The notes beneath the pieces were generated by a model. It searched no databases. It was not told the DNA's origin and saw only the letters and a program-made list of their open reading frames with translations. A stretch of 64,000 nt of DNA. Source: CAZBEL01 sp964628055 (GTDB lineage: Bacteria; Fidelibacterota; Marinisomatia; Marinisomatales; TCS56). Below are positions 8,467 to 18,307 of this stretch, piece after piece; the stretch's first letter is position 1; every line of letters starts with the position of its first letter. The stretch spans positions 22,283-86,282 of the forward strand of contig CAZVNL010000004.1 of the NCBI GenBank assembly GCA_964628055.1. The letters run 5' to 3'. The position numbers and the translations under genes are program-made.

Positions 8467-9651
8467 CTAAGATAGGAGGTTTAATTCCCGCCCTACTTTT
8501 TTAAAGGCTGTGATAGCCCGGTCCAGATGTTCCCGTTCCATGGCTGCGGAAATTTGCACCCGAATGCGAGCCTCTCCTTTGGGAACGACGGGGTAGAAAA
8601 AGCCAATCACGTAGATTCCCTCGGCCAACAGGGCGGCGGCCATTTTTTGGGCCAGGACGGCGTCATACAGCATGATGGGGACGATGGGGTGAATCCCCGG
8701 CGTGATGTCGAACCCGGCAGCTGTCATCTGTTCCCGAAAATAGCGCGTGTTGACTTCTAATTTATCCCGCAGGTCGGTGGTGGCAGAGAGGAGTTCGAAC
8801 ACCTTAATTCCTGCGGCGACGATGGCCGGTGCCAGGGTATTGGAGAAGAGATAGGGGCGGGATCGTTGCCGTAAGAGGGCGATGATTTCTCCTCGACCGG
8901 TGGTAAAACCACCGGAAGCTCCCCCTAAAGCCTTGCCCAGGGTGGACGTAATAATATCGACCTGATCCAGGACTTCGTGGTATTCCGCTGATCCGCGCCC
9001 GGTCTTACCCACGAATCCGGTGGCGTGAGAGTCATCCACCATGACCATGGCATCGTATTTACGAGCCAGGGGAATGATCTCATCCAATTTGGCAATATCT
9101 CCGTCCATACTGAAAACGCCATCGGTGGCGATGAGTCGTAGCCGCGCTGAGGAGGCTTTCTCCAGGGCCTTCTCTAAAGCTCCCATATCCCCGTGGGCAA
9201 AACGGTAACGATGGGCCTTGCAGAGGCGAATCCCATCAATGATCGACGCGTGGTTCAAGGCATCACTGATGACGGCGTCCTCCGGCCCTAAGAGTGTTTC
9301 AAACAATCCCCCGTTGGCGTCAAAACAACTCGTATACAGGATAGCATCATCCGCGCCAAAAAACCGAGCAATGGACTGCTCTAACTGTTTATGCAAATCC
9401 TGGGTACCGCAGATAAAACGCACCGACGCCAGGCCGAAACCGTACCGGTCCAACGCTTCTTGCGCCGCGGCCTTGATGTACGGGTGATTGGCCAACCCCA
9501 GGTAGTTGTTGGCGCAAAAATTCAGCACTTCACCCCCTTCCACCGTGGCGATGGCAACCCCCTGGGGTGTGGTGATCGTGCGTTCCTGTTTAAACAGGCC
9601 ATCTGCCTTGATCTGGTTCAATTCCTTTTCGTAAATGGTTTTACTGCCCAT
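8467..9651 (-). CDS. kbl: Glycine C-acetyltransferase (2-amino-3-ketobutyrate CoA ligase)
   Basis: A PLP enzyme of the alpha-oxoamine synthase family that cleaves 2-amino-3-ketobutyrate with CoA to glycine and acetyl-CoA. At 394 residues it matches the family length. The PLP-binding lysine is K240 in [22 protein letters not shown] (205-212) supplies the cofactor-ring aspartate and histidine, and GVFSMDGD (178-185) is also typical. AONS and serine palmitoyltransferase belong to the same fold, but adjacency to tdh makes Kbl the best call. It lies 60 bases after tdh on the same strand, so the two should be co-transcribed for threonine breakdown. Confidence 0.95.
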   Translation of the reverse strand: MGSKTIYEKELNQIKADGLFKQERTITTPQGVAIATVEGGEVLNFCANNYLGLANHPYIKAAAQEALDRYGFGLASVRFICGTQDLHKQLEQSIARFFGADDAILYTSCFDANGGLFETLLGPEDAVISDALNHASIIDGIRLCKAHRYRFAHGDMGALEKALEKASSARLRLIATDGVFSMDGDIAKLDEIIPLARKYDAMVMVDDSHATGFVGKTGRGSAEYHEVLDQVDIITSTLGKALGGASGGFTTGRGEIIALLRQRSRPYLFSNTLAPAIVAAGIKVFELLSATTDLRDKLEVNTRYFREQMTAAGFDITPGIHPIVPIMLYDAVLAQKMAAALLAEGIYVIGFFYPVVPKGEARIRVQISAAMEREHLDRAITAFKKVGRELNLLS

Positions 9652-9711
9652 AAGTTGTTACTCTTTTGATTGGTTAATTAAAGGTTGTTCCCGCAGGGAT
9701 CGCGGCTGTAT

Positions 9712-10734
9712 TTACCATTCCAGAATGACTTTTCCGCACTGTCCTGATTCCATCACCTCGAATGCGGCCTGGTACTCGTCGATGGGGAAGCGGTGCGTCA
9801 CCACTTGTGCAAGGTCTAACCCGCTGCGTAGCATTTGGGTCATCTTATACCAGGTTTCAAACATTTCCCGGCCGTAGATCCCTTTAATGTGAAGCCCTTT
9901 GAAAATCACCTGGTTCCAATCGATTTGGGTATGTTCTGGTAGTAGTCCCAGTAGGGCAATCCGTCCACCATGATACATGGTGCGCAGCATGTCCCGAAAC
10001 GCGTCAGGACTTCCTGACATTTCCAGTCCGATATCAAAGCCGTGGGTGATGTTGAGTTCTTTAAAGGTGTCTTCTATTCTTTCCCGGGTGATATTGACGG
10101 TCCGCGAGGCGCCCATCTTCCGGGCCAGGTTGAGTCGATAATCGTTATGATCGGTAATGACCACGTGGCGTGCGCCGACGAATTTACAAATGGCCGTGGC
10201 GATGATCCCAATGGGTCCAGCCCCGGTGATGAGTACGTCTTCCGCCACCATGTCAAAGGAGAGGGCGCAGTGGGTGGCATTCCCGAAAGGGTCAAAAAAG
10301 GCGGCAATTTCAGCCGGGATGTCCGGATGAACTGGCCACACATTGCGTTCAGGCAGCACTAGGTATTCCGCAAAGGCACCCGCCCGCTGGATGCCAATCC
10401 CCACCGCCTGGTGACATAGATGGCGTTTTCCGGCCCGGCAGTTTCGACAATAACCGCAGGTGATATGCCCTTCACCAGATACGCGTTGGCCCTTCTCATA
10501 ATGCGTGACGCCGGGTCCCACCTCCACGATCTCTCCCATGAACTCATGCCCGATGATTAACGGTGGGTGGATCGTTCTCTGGGCCCATTCATCCCATTGG
10601 TAAATGTGTAAATCCGTCCCACAAATGGCGGTTTTTTCGATTTTGAGTACTACGTCGTTCGTCCCTATGATTGGGTCAGGTACGGTATCTAATACGATAC
10701 CCCGGCGGGGTTCTTTTTTTACAAGGGCTTTCAT
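9712..10734 (-). CDS. tdh: L-threonine 3-dehydrogenase
   Basis: A zinc-dependent medium-chain dehydrogenase that oxidises L-threonine to 2-amino-3-ketobutyrate with NAD+. The 340 residues contain the catalytic zinc ligand Cys38 in ICGTDLHIY, His63-Glu64 in GHEFMGE, the structural-zinc cysteines 93, 96, 99 and 107, and the GAGPIGI nucleotide-binding loop. The product is unstable and is handed to Kbl, encoded next in the same direction. The ATG lacks a strong ribosome-binding site. Two TAAATT elements lie upstream in the shared divergent region with parA. Confidence 0.96.
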   Translation of the reverse strand: MKALVKKEPRRGIVLDTVPDPIIGTNDVVLKIEKTAICGTDLHIYQWDEWAQRTIHPPLIIGHEFMGEIVEVGPGVTHYEKGQRVSGEGHITCGYCRNCRAGKRHLCHQAVGIGIQRAGAFAEYLVLPERNVWPVHPDIPAEIAAFFDPFGNATHCALSFDMVAEDVLITGAGPIGIIATAICKFVGARHVVITDHNDYRLNLARKMGASRTVNITRERIEDTFKELNITHGFDIGLEMSGSPDAFRDMLRTMYHGGRIALLGLLPEHTQIDWNQVIFKGLHIKGIYGREMFETWYKMTQMLRSGLDLAQVVTHRFPIDEYQAAFEVMESGQCGKVILEW

Positions 10735-10785
10735 GAAAAGGATTTCAAAACGATTGGTAAAAACTGAACGAATTTACAGGAAAGA

Positions 10786-10814
10786 AATTTACAGCGCGGG
10801 GATCAGGAGCACAA
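10786..10814 (-). promoter_or_regulatory. Probable promoter of tdh-kbl
   Basis: On the minus strand TTGTGC (plus 10809-10814), 17 bases, then TAAATT (plus 10786-10791). A second TAAATTCG copy lies at plus 10771-10776, closer to the gene but without a matching -35. The -35 is weak, so the call is tentative. Confidence 0.4.
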
Positions 10815-10936
10815 TCCAAAACCCAGGAATTAAGTTCGGAATAATGAAGATCGAAAGTCCGGGGAAAGCTATCGCGATGGAGCGAGTCAGGGTGGTTAAG
10901 GCTCTTTACCCTGCCCGGATCCAGTCGGCATGGAAC

Positions 10937-10965
10937 TTGTTTCCCCTGAACCCGTCCAGTAAATT
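10937..10965 (+). promoter_or_regulatory. Probable promoter of the parA-parB run
   Basis: TTGTTT (10937-10942), 17 bases, TAAATT (10960-10965), followed by CCCGG. The parA ATG is 41 bases downstream of the -10. It is back to back with the tdh promoter in a 272-base divergent region that shows no other feature. Confidence 0.5.
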
Positions 10966-11006
10966 CCCGGCGCTTAATGGAGCCAAAACAACCCGAATAA
11001 TTTTCT

Positions 11007-11774
11007 ATGACCAGGATTATTGCCTTTACCAACCAGAAAGGCGGCGTGGGTAAAACCACCTCCGCCGTCAATGTTGCCGTGAGTCTCGCCGTGACGGAGG
11101 TCAAAACCTTGTTGGTGGACTTGGACCCCCAGGCTAACGCCACCACAGGGATATCCGAACTCATGGATGGGGTTCCGCCTAAGACCATTTATGATATTCT
11201 CATTCGTGGCGCCGATGTCCATGAAGCGATTGCCGAAACCCAGTTTTCTTACTTTCACGTCATCACTTCCACGCACGACTTGGTCGGGGCGGAAATCGAG
11301 TTGGTAAGTATCATGGCCCGGGAATACCAGGTACAGAAAACCCTGGCACCAATAACCGATCAATACGACTATATCTTGCTTGATTGCCCCCCATCCCTGG
11401 GATTGCTAACTATAAACGCCCTTACCACCGCCAATTCCGTTATCATTCCCATCCAGTGTGAGTATTACGCCTTAGAGGGTTTAGGCCAACTGCTGAATAC
11501 CATTCGCCTGGTACAAAAACATTTAAATGCCGATTTAGCTATCGAGGGGGTTCTGTTAACTATGTACGATTCACGGTTAAATCTATCGAAGCAGGTGGCG
11601 GAAGAGGTTAAGAGTTATTTCGGAGACAAATTGTTCCAAACCATTATTCATCGTAATGTTCGCCTGGGAGAGGCCCCCAGTTTTGGTAAACCGGCCTTGT
11701 TGTACGACGCCAACTCCACCGGGGCCCAGAATTACATGCAGTTAGTAGAGGAGATCTTGGAACGTGGCAACTAA
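11007..11774 (+). CDS. parA: Chromosome-partitioning ATPase ParA (Soj)
   Basis: ParA is a deviant Walker ATPase that binds DNA non-specifically and moves ParB-parS complexes during segregation. The 255 residues begin with the deviant Walker A KGGVGKTT (residues 11-18). VDLDPQANATTG follows at about 38-49 and the Walker B segment DYILLDCPPSLG at about 117-128. The size fits the chromosomal Soj-type rather than the longer plasmid type with an N-terminal helix-turn-helix. The stop overlaps the parB start by 11 bases. It heads a plus-strand run with a cell-wall peptidase, a bactofilin and the ATP synthase genes. Confidence 0.95.
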   Translation: MTRIIAFTNQKGGVGKTTSAVNVAVSLAVTEVKTLLVDLDPQANATTGISELMDGVPPKTIYDILIRGADVHEAIAETQFSYFHVITSTHDLVGAEIELVSIMAREYQVQKTLAPITDQYDYILLDCPPSLGLLTINALTTANSVIIPIQCEYYALEGLGQLLNTIRLVQKHLNADLAIEGVLLTMYDSRLNLSKQVAEEVKSYFGDKLFQTIIHRNVRLGEAPSFGKPALLYDANSTGAQNYMQLVEEILERGN

Positions 11775-12630
11775 ACGTTTAGGTCGTGGATTAGAAGCCC
11801 TAATTCGTCCGTTGGAATCGGTGGAGACGGTTCCTGGGGCCGGGGTAGTACCTTTACCCCTTTCAGCCATCAAGGTTAATCCCCATCAACCCCGGAAGAG
11901 TGGTTTCGATGAGCGGAGCCTGGAGGAATTGGCCAATTCCATTCGGTCCAAGGGAGTGGTCACCCCCATCACCGTACGGCAGGAGGGGAGTGCTTACATT
12001 TTGATCGCCGGTGAACGCCGGTGGCGTGCCGCCCAACTGGCCGGGTTGAAAGAAATTCCCGCCTACATCATCGAGGTGACTAATGAAGCCGAGATGGTGG
12101 AAATGGCCCTCATCGAGAACCTCCAGCGGGAAAACCTGAATCCTTTGGAAGAAGCCGAGGCCTATGCTCTGTTGCAAAGCAAGTTCAATCTCTCACAGCA
12201 GGCGATTGCGAAAGCCGTGGGGAAAAATAGGGTAACGGTGACCAATGCCCTGCGGTTATTAAAACTGCCTGCGGAGATAAAGCAGAGTTTGCGTGACGGC
12301 ACTCTCTCCGCCGGACATGGCCGGGCCCTTTTGGCATTGAAAACCAAGTCGGCGATGTTAAAATTGTGGCGTCGTATTCTGCGTGAAGATTTGAGCGTCC
12401 GGGCCGTGGAAGCTCTTGCTAGGAAAAAAGCGGTTACCGCTTCTCCCTCCCCTGCCAAAAAGCATTCCTCGGTAACGCCTGCTGTTCGCCGCATAGAAGA
12501 TGAGTTGGTGACCCTCTTAGGAACAAAAGTAAAATTGAAACCCCACGGGAAACAGGGAACCATCGTAATTAATTACTATTCAGCAGAGGATCTGGAGCGT
12601 ATCCTGGACTTACTGCGTTCCCTCCAGTGA
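11764..12630 (+). CDS. parB: Chromosome-partitioning protein ParB (Spo0J)
   Basis: ParB binds parS sites and spreads as a CTP-dependent clamp. The 288 residues start at a GTG inside parA. Residues 1-20 give the usual basic opening (KRLGRGLEALI). The N-terminal domain has the GERRWRAAQLAG motif, part of the CTP-binding box, and ENLQRENLNPLEEA. The central helix-turn-helix (LSQQAIAKAVGKNRVTVTNALRLLKLP) and GHGRALLAL follow, then a variable linker and a C-terminal dimerisation domain. I did not find a perfect parS palindrome in the window by eye, but this was not an exhaustive search. Confidence 0.95.
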   Translation: MATKRLGRGLEALIRPLESVETVPGAGVVPLPLSAIKVNPHQPRKSGFDERSLEELANSIRSKGVVTPITVRQEGSAYILIAGERRWRAAQLAGLKEIPAYIIEVTNEAEMVEMALIENLQRENLNPLEEAEAYALLQSKFNLSQQAIAKAVGKNRVTVTNALRLLKLPAEIKQSLRDGTLSAGHGRALLALKTKSAMLKLWRRILREDLSVRAVEALARKKAVTASPSPAKKHSSVTPAVRRIEDELVTLLGTKVKLKPHGKQGTIVINYYSAEDLERILDLLRSLQ

Positions 12631-12640
12631 ATCCATCGTC

Positions 12641-13444
12641 ATGAGAAAGATAAAGCCCAAACGGTACACCATCCTGTTCATCCCGGATACTGATGATGAG
12701 AGTAAAAGCTATTCCCTCTCCCGGCGGTGGCTGCGCCTGGCGGTGGGTGTAGTCCTGCTGGTGGTTCTTGCTTTGGGAGGCCTGAACTGGTATTTCATTC
12801 CCCGGGCTCTGGAATATGCTGACCTCAGCAACCGATACGACAAGCTCCTTGCTGAACGGGTTAAAATGGCCAGCCTCTATCGTGACCTTCAGCGGCTCCA
12901 ACAAATGAACGAACTGGTACGCGCCCGTTTAGGGGCGGATTCACCCAACACAACTCTTGCCGGGGGGGACACTACGGCTGAGGACTCGTCCCGGGACCAG
13001 AAGGAATTTTACCTTTCTTTCGTGGAGAATATTCCCTCCGTGACGCCTTTGGATGGCATCGTCACCCAACGCTTGGTGGTTCATTCCCCGGTATGGCAGA
13101 AGAACCATTACGGGATCGATATTGCCTGTAAGGAAGGGGAAGCTGTGAAAGCCACCGCTGCCGGCACCGTCGTTTTTTCCGGCTGGACTTACGATTTAGG
13201 GAATTTGATCATTCTCTATCACGGTAATGGCTATTTCAGTCATTATGGCCATAATCAATTAAATTTAGTGGAGCAACACCAGGTTATTCAACGAGGTCAA
13301 GTGATTGCCAATGCTGGGAATACGGGGATCTCCTCCGGTCCCCATCTGCATTTTGAAATTTGGAAAGATGGCCAAGTTTTGGACCCTTTTCTCTTTTTCC
13401 CGGAATATAAACAAAAGGATCTGAGTAGTAGCGACAATGAGTAA
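12641..13444 (+). CDS. Membrane-anchored M23 (LytM) peptidase
   Basis: A predicted cell-wall endopeptidase of the M23 family. A basic N-terminus and one transmembrane helix (about residues 31-52) anchor it in the inner membrane. A short coiled region (about 60-97) leads to the LytM domain (about 135-255). The zinc and catalytic residues are all present: His156 and Asp160 in HYGID, His201 and His204 in SHYGH, and His235 and His237 in GPHLHFE. The last eight bases overlap the bactofilin start. M23-bactofilin pairs are common in Gram-negative bacteria, where the bactofilin scaffold localises the peptidase to shape the wall, and that is the likely role here. Confidence 0.93.
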   Translation: MRKIKPKRYTILFIPDTDDESKSYSLSRRWLRLAVGVVLLVVLALGGLNWYFIPRALEYADLSNRYDKLLAERVKMASLYRDLQRLQQMNELVRARLGADSPNTTLAGGDTTAEDSSRDQKEFYLSFVENIPSVTPLDGIVTQRLVVHSPVWQKNHYGIDIACKEGEAVKATAAGTVVFSGWTYDLGNLIILYHGNGYFSHYGHNQLNLVEQHQVIQRGQVIANAGNTGISSGPHLHFEIWKDGQVLDPFLFFPEYKQKDLSSSDNE

Positions 13445-13826
13445 GTTCAAAAGACAGCATGCCCATACCGTTATCGGAGTTGATGCAGTCATCAAAGGGG
13501 ATATCACTTTAAAAGGCGGGCTGGTGGTGTATGGCAAAATATTCGGGGATGTCTCTACCGATGGACCGATACGCATTGCCCGAAGCGGGGCCGTCTACGG
13601 CCATATTCGCGGCAGTGATATTCATATTGGGGGTCACGTAGAAGGCAAGGTAACTGTGGTCAATCGGGCGGTGTTGGGGAGCGAGTCGGTATTGAAAGGA
13701 GATCTGGTCTATCAGCGTTTGTTAATTCAGGAGGGGGCTCGTTTTGAAGGCCAATGTGATCTTTCCGAAGTGTATGCTACCGAAGAAGTACAGCCTCAGG
13801 AAGCGACAGGTTCGGAACCCATTTAG
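13437..13826 (+). CDS. Bactofilin (polymer-forming cytoskeletal protein)
   Basis: A 129-residue bactofilin: short polar tails flank a right-handed beta-helix of repeated hydrophobic-Gly turns (ADAVIKGDITLKGGLVVYGKI-type periodicity, GSDIHIGGHVEG, GDLVYQRLLIQEGARFEG). These proteins polymerise into membrane-associated filaments without nucleotide. Gene overlap with the M23 peptidase supports a wall-shaping module. Position directly after parAB recalls systems such as Myxococcus, where bactofilins interact with the segregation machinery; a link of that kind here is only inferred. The C-terminal acidic tail is unstructured. Confidence 0.94.
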   Translation: MSKFKRQHAHTVIGVDAVIKGDITLKGGLVVYGKIFGDVSTDGPIRIARSGAVYGHIRGSDIHIGGHVEGKVTVVNRAVLGSESVLKGDLVYQRLLIQEGARFEGQCDLSEVYATEEVQPQEATGSEPI

Positions 13827-13830
13827 ATGG

Positions 13831-14085
13831 ATGCGATCGGCTATGGGTGAGGAATCTTTTTTTACGCGTTCTTTGTCCTATTTTCAAAAAGTTGTTCGTG
13901 CTTCGGGACCGGCTGCAGCGGCTTCGTATACGCTGATCGGCGCCATTATTTTTTTTGGTGCTATTGGACTTTTATTTGATAAGAAATTTGGCACCTCTCC
14001 GGTGCTACTACTTCTAGGGATTCTATTGGGTTTGATTGTGGGGTTTTATGAATTAGCCAAATTGGTGTGGCGCCCACCAAAGTAA
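13831..14085 (+). CDS. atpZ: AtpZ/AtpI-family small membrane protein of the ATP synthase operon
   Basis: An 84-residue (80 if the ATG at 13843 is used) protein of the F0F1-ATPase subunit family (ATPase_gene1). A short cytoplasmic N-terminus precedes two membrane helices, about residues 33-52 (SYTLIGAIIFFGAIGLLF) and 59-78, joined by the DKKFGTSP loop that is diagnostic of the family. Members assist ion supply or assembly of the ATP synthase and usually open the atp operon, as here. The start lies just after the bactofilin stop. A longer in-frame extension into the bactofilin gene exists, but it overlaps another frame and is not credible. Confidence 0.85.
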   Translation: MRSAMGEESFFTRSLSYFQKVVRASGPAAAASYTLIGAIIFFGAIGLLFDKKFGTSPVLLLLGILLGLIVGFYELAKLVWRPPK

Positions 14086-14090
14086 TCCCC

Positions 14091-14438
14091 ATGATCTTAA
14101 TTTATTTATCGCTCTTCTGCCTGGGAAGCTGGGGGCTCCTGGCTATCTTTTTTCCAGCCTACATAACCGAAATATTTTTAGGTTTGCTTATTCCCTGGCT
14201 CATGGGCTTGTTTACCCTGGGGACGGTAGAAAGAATCTATGAGCGGCACCCGGAAAAACTAACCGCTTTTATGATGAAGGCCTTTTTCGGTAAGATGGTT
14301 ATCGTGGCCTTGTATATAATCCTGTTGTTTAGTTTTTATACTTTTCATGCATTGCCGTTTGTTATTAGCTTTGCCGGCTATTTTATTACGCTCCATACTC
14401 TGGAGGCGTTTTACTTACGATCCACATTCAACAAATAG
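14091..14438 (+). CDS. Small ATP synthase-associated membrane protein (AtpI/AtpR-like position)
   Basis: A 115-residue, very hydrophobic protein with about four predicted helices, lying between atpZ and atpB. Its place and topology match the AtpI/AtpR-type subunit that often precedes subunit a, but I see no motif strong enough for a family call. The ATG at 14091 is chosen because it follows the atpZ stop by five bases. A GTG at 14067, overlapping atpZ, is the alternative. The short charged loop ERIYERHPEKLT separates helices 2 and 3. Confidence 0.7.
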   Translation: MILIYLSLFCLGSWGLLAIFFPAYITEIFLGLLIPWLMGLFTLGTVERIYERHPEKLTAFMMKAFFGKMVIVALYIILLFSFYTFHALPFVISFAGYFITLHTLEAFYLRSTFNK

Positions 14439-14459
14439 GTAGGATTCTTTTACCCTTAC

Positions 14460-15386
14460 ATGAGTGTCAGCCAGCACAGTCCTGAATCTGGCAGCGTGAT
14501 GGACCAGGTGAGCGATACTATTATTGAACACATCGCCAATAGTCCTGGAGAACACCCCATCATTAAATTACCCACCGTCTGGGGAATCGATTTCTCCGTC
14601 ACTAAACATGTGTTTATGCTCTGGTTTGTGGCGGCCCTGGTGGCCCTGATTGTGATTCCCCCCGTGCAGCGTTACTTAAAACGGGGTACCAGTGAGGCGC
14701 CCACCGGTTTTATGAATGCCCTGGAAACAATCCTCCTCTACATTCGGGACTCCGTTGTGCGTCCCAACGTAGGGAGCCGGTTTTTAAATACGTGGTCCCC
14801 CTTGGTGCTTACTTTCTTTTTCTTTATCATTTTTGCCAACGGGATTGGACTCCTACCCATTTTCGATCTCTTAGGTTTGCTGGATCGGTTTGTGCTCCAT
14901 ACTTCAGCAGATTCTTTGCTTAACCGCTTGCTCCACGGAGGGCCGACGGCGACGGGGAATTTCAACGTGACAGCCGGACTCGCCTCGATCACTTTCTTTG
15001 CCATCATCGTTGCGGGAGCCAAGGCCCACGGTTTTCTAAAGCATTGGAAAAACATGATTCACCCCGGCTTACCTGGGTTTGTTTATCTGATACTGATTCC
15101 CATCGAAATTATGAGCATGTTCGTTAAGCCGTTTGCCCTTACCATGCGACTGGCGGCGAATATGACCGGGGGACACATTGCCATGTTAGTGGTCCTTTCC
15201 TTCATGGCCATTTTTGCCGAAATCTTCAGTAGCTTGCTGGCCGGAATTGGGGTGGCTTTCATATCGGTGCCCATGGCGGCGGGTATCTCGGCCCTGGAAA
15301 TAATTGTTGTGATTGTGCAAGCGTATGTCTTTACGCTGCTAACGGCTGTGTTTATCGGCATGGCTATCAATGTTCATCATGAATAA
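14460..15386 (+). CDS. atpB: ATP synthase subunit a
   Basis: Subunit a forms the proton half-channels beside the c-ring. The 308 residues are longer than in E. coli because of an extended N-terminal region and a loop around residues 140-165, as commonly seen in FCB bacteria. The key helix contains KPFALTMRLAANMTGGH, with the essential arginine in TMRLAANM. A later helix has the QAYVFTLLTAVFIGMAI signature. It is followed by atpE after 18 bases carrying a GGAGG-type ribosome-binding site. Confidence 0.96.
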   Translation: MSVSQHSPESGSVMDQVSDTIIEHIANSPGEHPIIKLPTVWGIDFSVTKHVFMLWFVAALVALIVIPPVQRYLKRGTSEAPTGFMNALETILLYIRDSVVRPNVGSRFLNTWSPLVLTFFFFIIFANGIGLLPIFDLLGLLDRFVLHTSADSLLNRLLHGGPTATGNFNVTAGLASITFFAIIVAGAKAHGFLKHWKNMIHPGLPGFVYLILIPIEIMSMFVKPFALTMRLAANMTGGHIAMLVVLSFMAIFAEIFSSLLAGIGVAFISVPMAAGISALEIIVVIVQAYVFTLLTAVFIGMAINVHHE

Positions 15387-15389
15387 TAA

Positions 15390-15629
<240 letters not shown>

Positions 15630-15668
15630 AACACCCCGGAATTCTCTTTAACAATATGGGTACACGTT

Positions 15669-16181
15669 ATGGATAATCCCCTGACAAAATTAGATCCAGG
15701 TCTTTACATCTGGACCGTCCTTACCTTTCTACTCCTATTGGGTGTACTGACGAAATACGCCTGGAAACCCCTCCTCAAGATGCTGGAGCAGCGTGAGAAC
15801 CGGATTCGCGATTCGCTGCGAGCAGCCCAGGAAGCCCGCCAGGAGACCGAGCGTCTCCAGGCCGATTCCAAGGCCCTTCTGGCGCAAGCCCATGCCCAAG
15901 CCCAGGACATCCTGGCCCAGGGTAAAGTGGCTGCTCGTAAATTGAAGGATGAAACCCTTCAGGAGGCGAAAACTAAGACCCAAGCCCTAATCCGCGAGGC
16001 CGAGACCCGGATCGAAACGGAAAAACAAAAAGCCCTCCTCGAAGTGCGTACGGAGGTGGTGGATCTTTCCCTGCAGATTGCTCGGAAGTTAATTCAGAAA
16101 AACCTTACCACTGAGGACAACCTTACTTTGATCAAAGAATCCCTGCGGGACTTGAACACGCTCCATGAGGCTCGATCGTAA
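15669..16181 (+). CDS. atpF: ATP synthase subunit b
   Basis: The 170-residue peripheral-stalk subunit: one N-terminal membrane helix (about residues 12-30, WTVLTFLLLLGVLTKYAWKPL) followed by a long charged, Ala/Glu/Gln-rich coiled coil (about 38-150). The basic-aromatic junction after the helix is typical of b subunits. The last 17 bases overlap atpH. Only one b-type gene is present, so the stalk should be a homodimer. Confidence 0.94.
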   Translation: MDNPLTKLDPGLYIWTVLTFLLLLGVLTKYAWKPLLKMLEQRENRIRDSLRAAQEARQETERLQADSKALLAQAHAQAQDILAQGKVAARKLKDETLQEAKTKTQALIREAETRIETEKQKALLEVRTEVVDLSLQIARKLIQKNLTTEDNLTLIKESLRDLNTLHEARS

Positions 16182-16704
16182 ATCCAAGAATTACGCCCAG
16201 ACGCTGTTTGAGGTAGCTCGGGAGATGCACTGCGTTCAGGAAGTCCGGGAAAGCCTTCAAGTCCTGGCGTATTTGTTGAAAGCTGATAAGCTGTTCTTAG
16301 CCTTTTTTCAGTCCAGGAAAATAACAGGAACCCAGAAGGCTGGCATTGTCCAGACCCTTTTAAAGTCCCGTTGCCACCCCGTGGCGGCTGAATTCTTCGG
16401 CCTCCTGGCCGATGTTAGAGAGTGGTCACGGTTCCGGGCAATAGCCTCCATATATGAGAACGTGGCGCGTATTCACCTAAACGAAGTTGAGGTGACCGTC
16501 TACTCAGCCATGAAGCTACAACCCCATGAGCAGGATCATATTCGCCAGGCTTTGGAAAAAGCCTTGGGGCGGAATACCAGCATGCAAAATGTCGTTGATC
16601 CCTCCTTGATAGCCGGTTTGAAGCTGCGCATGGGAAATCTTTTCTTGGATAGCTCGATTCAAAATCGGATGAACCAATTGCATTCAGCCCTTTTACAATC
16701 TTAA
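16165..16704 (+). CDS. atpH: ATP synthase subunit delta
   Basis: The 179-residue OSCP/delta subunit links the peripheral stalk to the catalytic head. The N-terminal helical domain begins KNYAQTLFEVAR. The C-terminal part contains the family signature region, here PSLIAGLKLRMGNLFLDSSIQNRMNQL, corresponding to the usual D-x-S-I-G-G-hydrophobic segment with the glycine pair weakened to AG. It starts inside atpF and ends 15 bases before atpA. Confidence 0.94.
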   Translation: MRLDRKSKNYAQTLFEVAREMHCVQEVRESLQVLAYLLKADKLFLAFFQSRKITGTQKAGIVQTLLKSRCHPVAAEFFGLLADVREWSRFRAIASIYENVARIHLNEVEVTVYSAMKLQPHEQDHIRQALEKALGRNTSMQNVVDPSLIAGLKLRMGNLFLDSSIQNRMNQLHSALLQS

Positions 16705-16719
16705 CCAATAAGCGGAACT

Positions 16720-18249
16720 ATGGATATTAATACAACTGAGATTAGGAAACTCCTACAGGAACGGGTTGACCAGTTTGAGATGCACTTGGATGTTGCCGAA
16801 GTGGGCGAGGTCCTGGAAGTGGGAGACGGAATCGCTCGTGTCAGTGGTTTGGAAAACGTCATGGCCAATGAACTGGTGGAGCTCCCCAATGGTATTTATG
16901 GCATGGCCCTCAATTTAGAAGAAGATAATGTAGGGCTGGTATTATTCGGGGAGAGCTACCTAGTAAGTGAAGGTGACTTAGCCAAACGAACGGGAGCGGT
17001 GGTGGAGATCGGTGTTGGCAAGGAGGTCCTGGGACGGGTTCTCAGTCCTTTAGGTCAACCTTTGGACGGTAAAGGGCCCTTAAAGGTGACCGAAAAGCGC
17101 CGTATCGAGCGGAAAGCACTGGGTGTTTTGGCCCGGCAACCCGTTAAAGAGCCTTTACAAACGGGTATTAAGGCGATTGATGCCATGATTCCTATTGGTT
17201 GCGGTCAGCGTGAACTGATTTTAGGGGACCGCCAGACGGGTAAAACGGCCATTGCCATCGATACCATCCTGAAACAGAAGGACACGCAGGAGACCGAGGC
17301 GCCGGTATATTGTATTTACGTGGCCATTGGTCAAAAGGCCTCCACCGTAGCTCGTGTCATTGCCGAGCTAAATGCCCACGAGGCCATGGATTACACGACC
17401 GTTATCGCCGCCAATGCTTCCGACCCGGCCCCCCTGCAATTCCTGGCTCCCTACGCCGGGTGCACGATTGGTGAATATTTCCGCGATAATGGCCAACACG
17501 CCCTCATTGTTTACGATGACCTCTCCAAGCATGCAGTAGCTTACCGGCAAGTTTCCCTGTTGTTGCGACGTCCACCGGGGCGCGAAGCCTACCCGGGGGA
17601 TATTTTTAACCTTCACAGCCGGTTATTAGAACGGGCCTCCAAGTTGAATGATGAGTTGGGTGGGGGATCTCTCACGGCGCTCCCCATTATCGAAACCCAG
17701 GAAGGAGACGTGTCAGCCTATATTCCCACGAATGTTATCTCCATTACCGATGGGCAGATTTTCCTGGAGTCCGACCTTTTTTATTCGGGTGTGCGGCCAG
17801 CCATCAACGTGGGGATCTCTGTTTCTCGGGTAGGGGGAAACGCCCAGATTAAAGCCATGAAACAGATAGCCGGTTCCCTGCGCCTGGACCTTGCCCAATT
17901 CCGGGAATTGGAAGCCTTTGCGAAGTTCGGTTCTGATCTGGACAAGGCCACCCAGCAACAGCTTACCCGGGGCTACCGTCTGGTGGAAATTTTAAATCAG
18001 GATCAGTACGAACCCTTACCCGTGGAAAAACAAATTGCCGTGCTCTATGCGGGGGTCAACGGCTACCTCGATGACCTCACCATTGAAAAAACACGCCTTT
18101 TTAGTAAGGAGTATCTGGCTTTTATGGAAACGAGTGCCAGTACCGTCTTAGCCGACATTGCCGCTAAAAAGGAACTCACCGACGACATCCAGGCAGCCCT
18201 AAAGAAAACCCTAACAGATTTCCTGTCGGGTTTCAAAGAGCGCCCTTGA
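16720..18249 (+). CDS. atpA: ATP synthase subunit alpha
   Basis: The 509-residue non-catalytic nucleotide-binding subunit of F1. It has the beta-barrel N-terminal domain, the P-loop [10 protein letters not shown] (about residues 169-178), and the signature [14 protein letters not shown] with the catalytic-site arginine. [19 protein letters not shown] in the C-terminal domain is also characteristic. Length and motifs are normal. Confidence 0.98.
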   Translation: MDINTTEIRKLLQERVDQFEMHLDVAEVGEVLEVGDGIARVSGLENVMANELVELPNGIYGMALNLEEDNVGLVLFGESYLVSEGDLAKRTGAVVEIGVGKEVLGRVLSPLGQPLDGKGPLKVTEKRRIERKALGVLARQPVKEPLQTGIKAIDAMIPIGCGQRELILGDRQTGKTAIAIDTILKQKDTQETEAPVYCIYVAIGQKASTVARVIAELNAHEAMDYTTVIAANASDPAPLQFLAPYAGCTIGEYFRDNGQHALIVYDDLSKHAVAYRQVSLLLRRPPGREAYPGDIFNLHSRLLERASKLNDELGGGSLTALPIIETQEGDVSAYIPTNVISITDGQIFLESDLFYSGVRPAINVGISVSRVGGNAQIKAMKQIAGSLRLDLAQFRELEAFAKFGSDLDKATQQQLTRGYRLVEILNQDQYEPLPVEKQIAVLYAGVNGYLDDLTIEKTRLFSKEYLAFMETSASTVLADIAAKKELTDDIQAALKKTLTDFLSGFKERP

Positions 18250-18307
18250 TTTGATATGTTAAACTTCAATAACAACCCCTAGTCCCCGAAGGCGCTTTTC
18301 CCTTGCC

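Noticed and set aside
10735..11006. Possible chromosome origin next to parAB
   Set aside because: No DnaA-box cluster, no dnaA, gidA or rnpA nearby; parAB alone is not sufficient evidence.
10745..11363. Minus-strand ORFs across the tdh-parA gap and parA
   Set aside because: They are antisense to parA and to the promoter region, have no ribosome-binding site or recognisable family.
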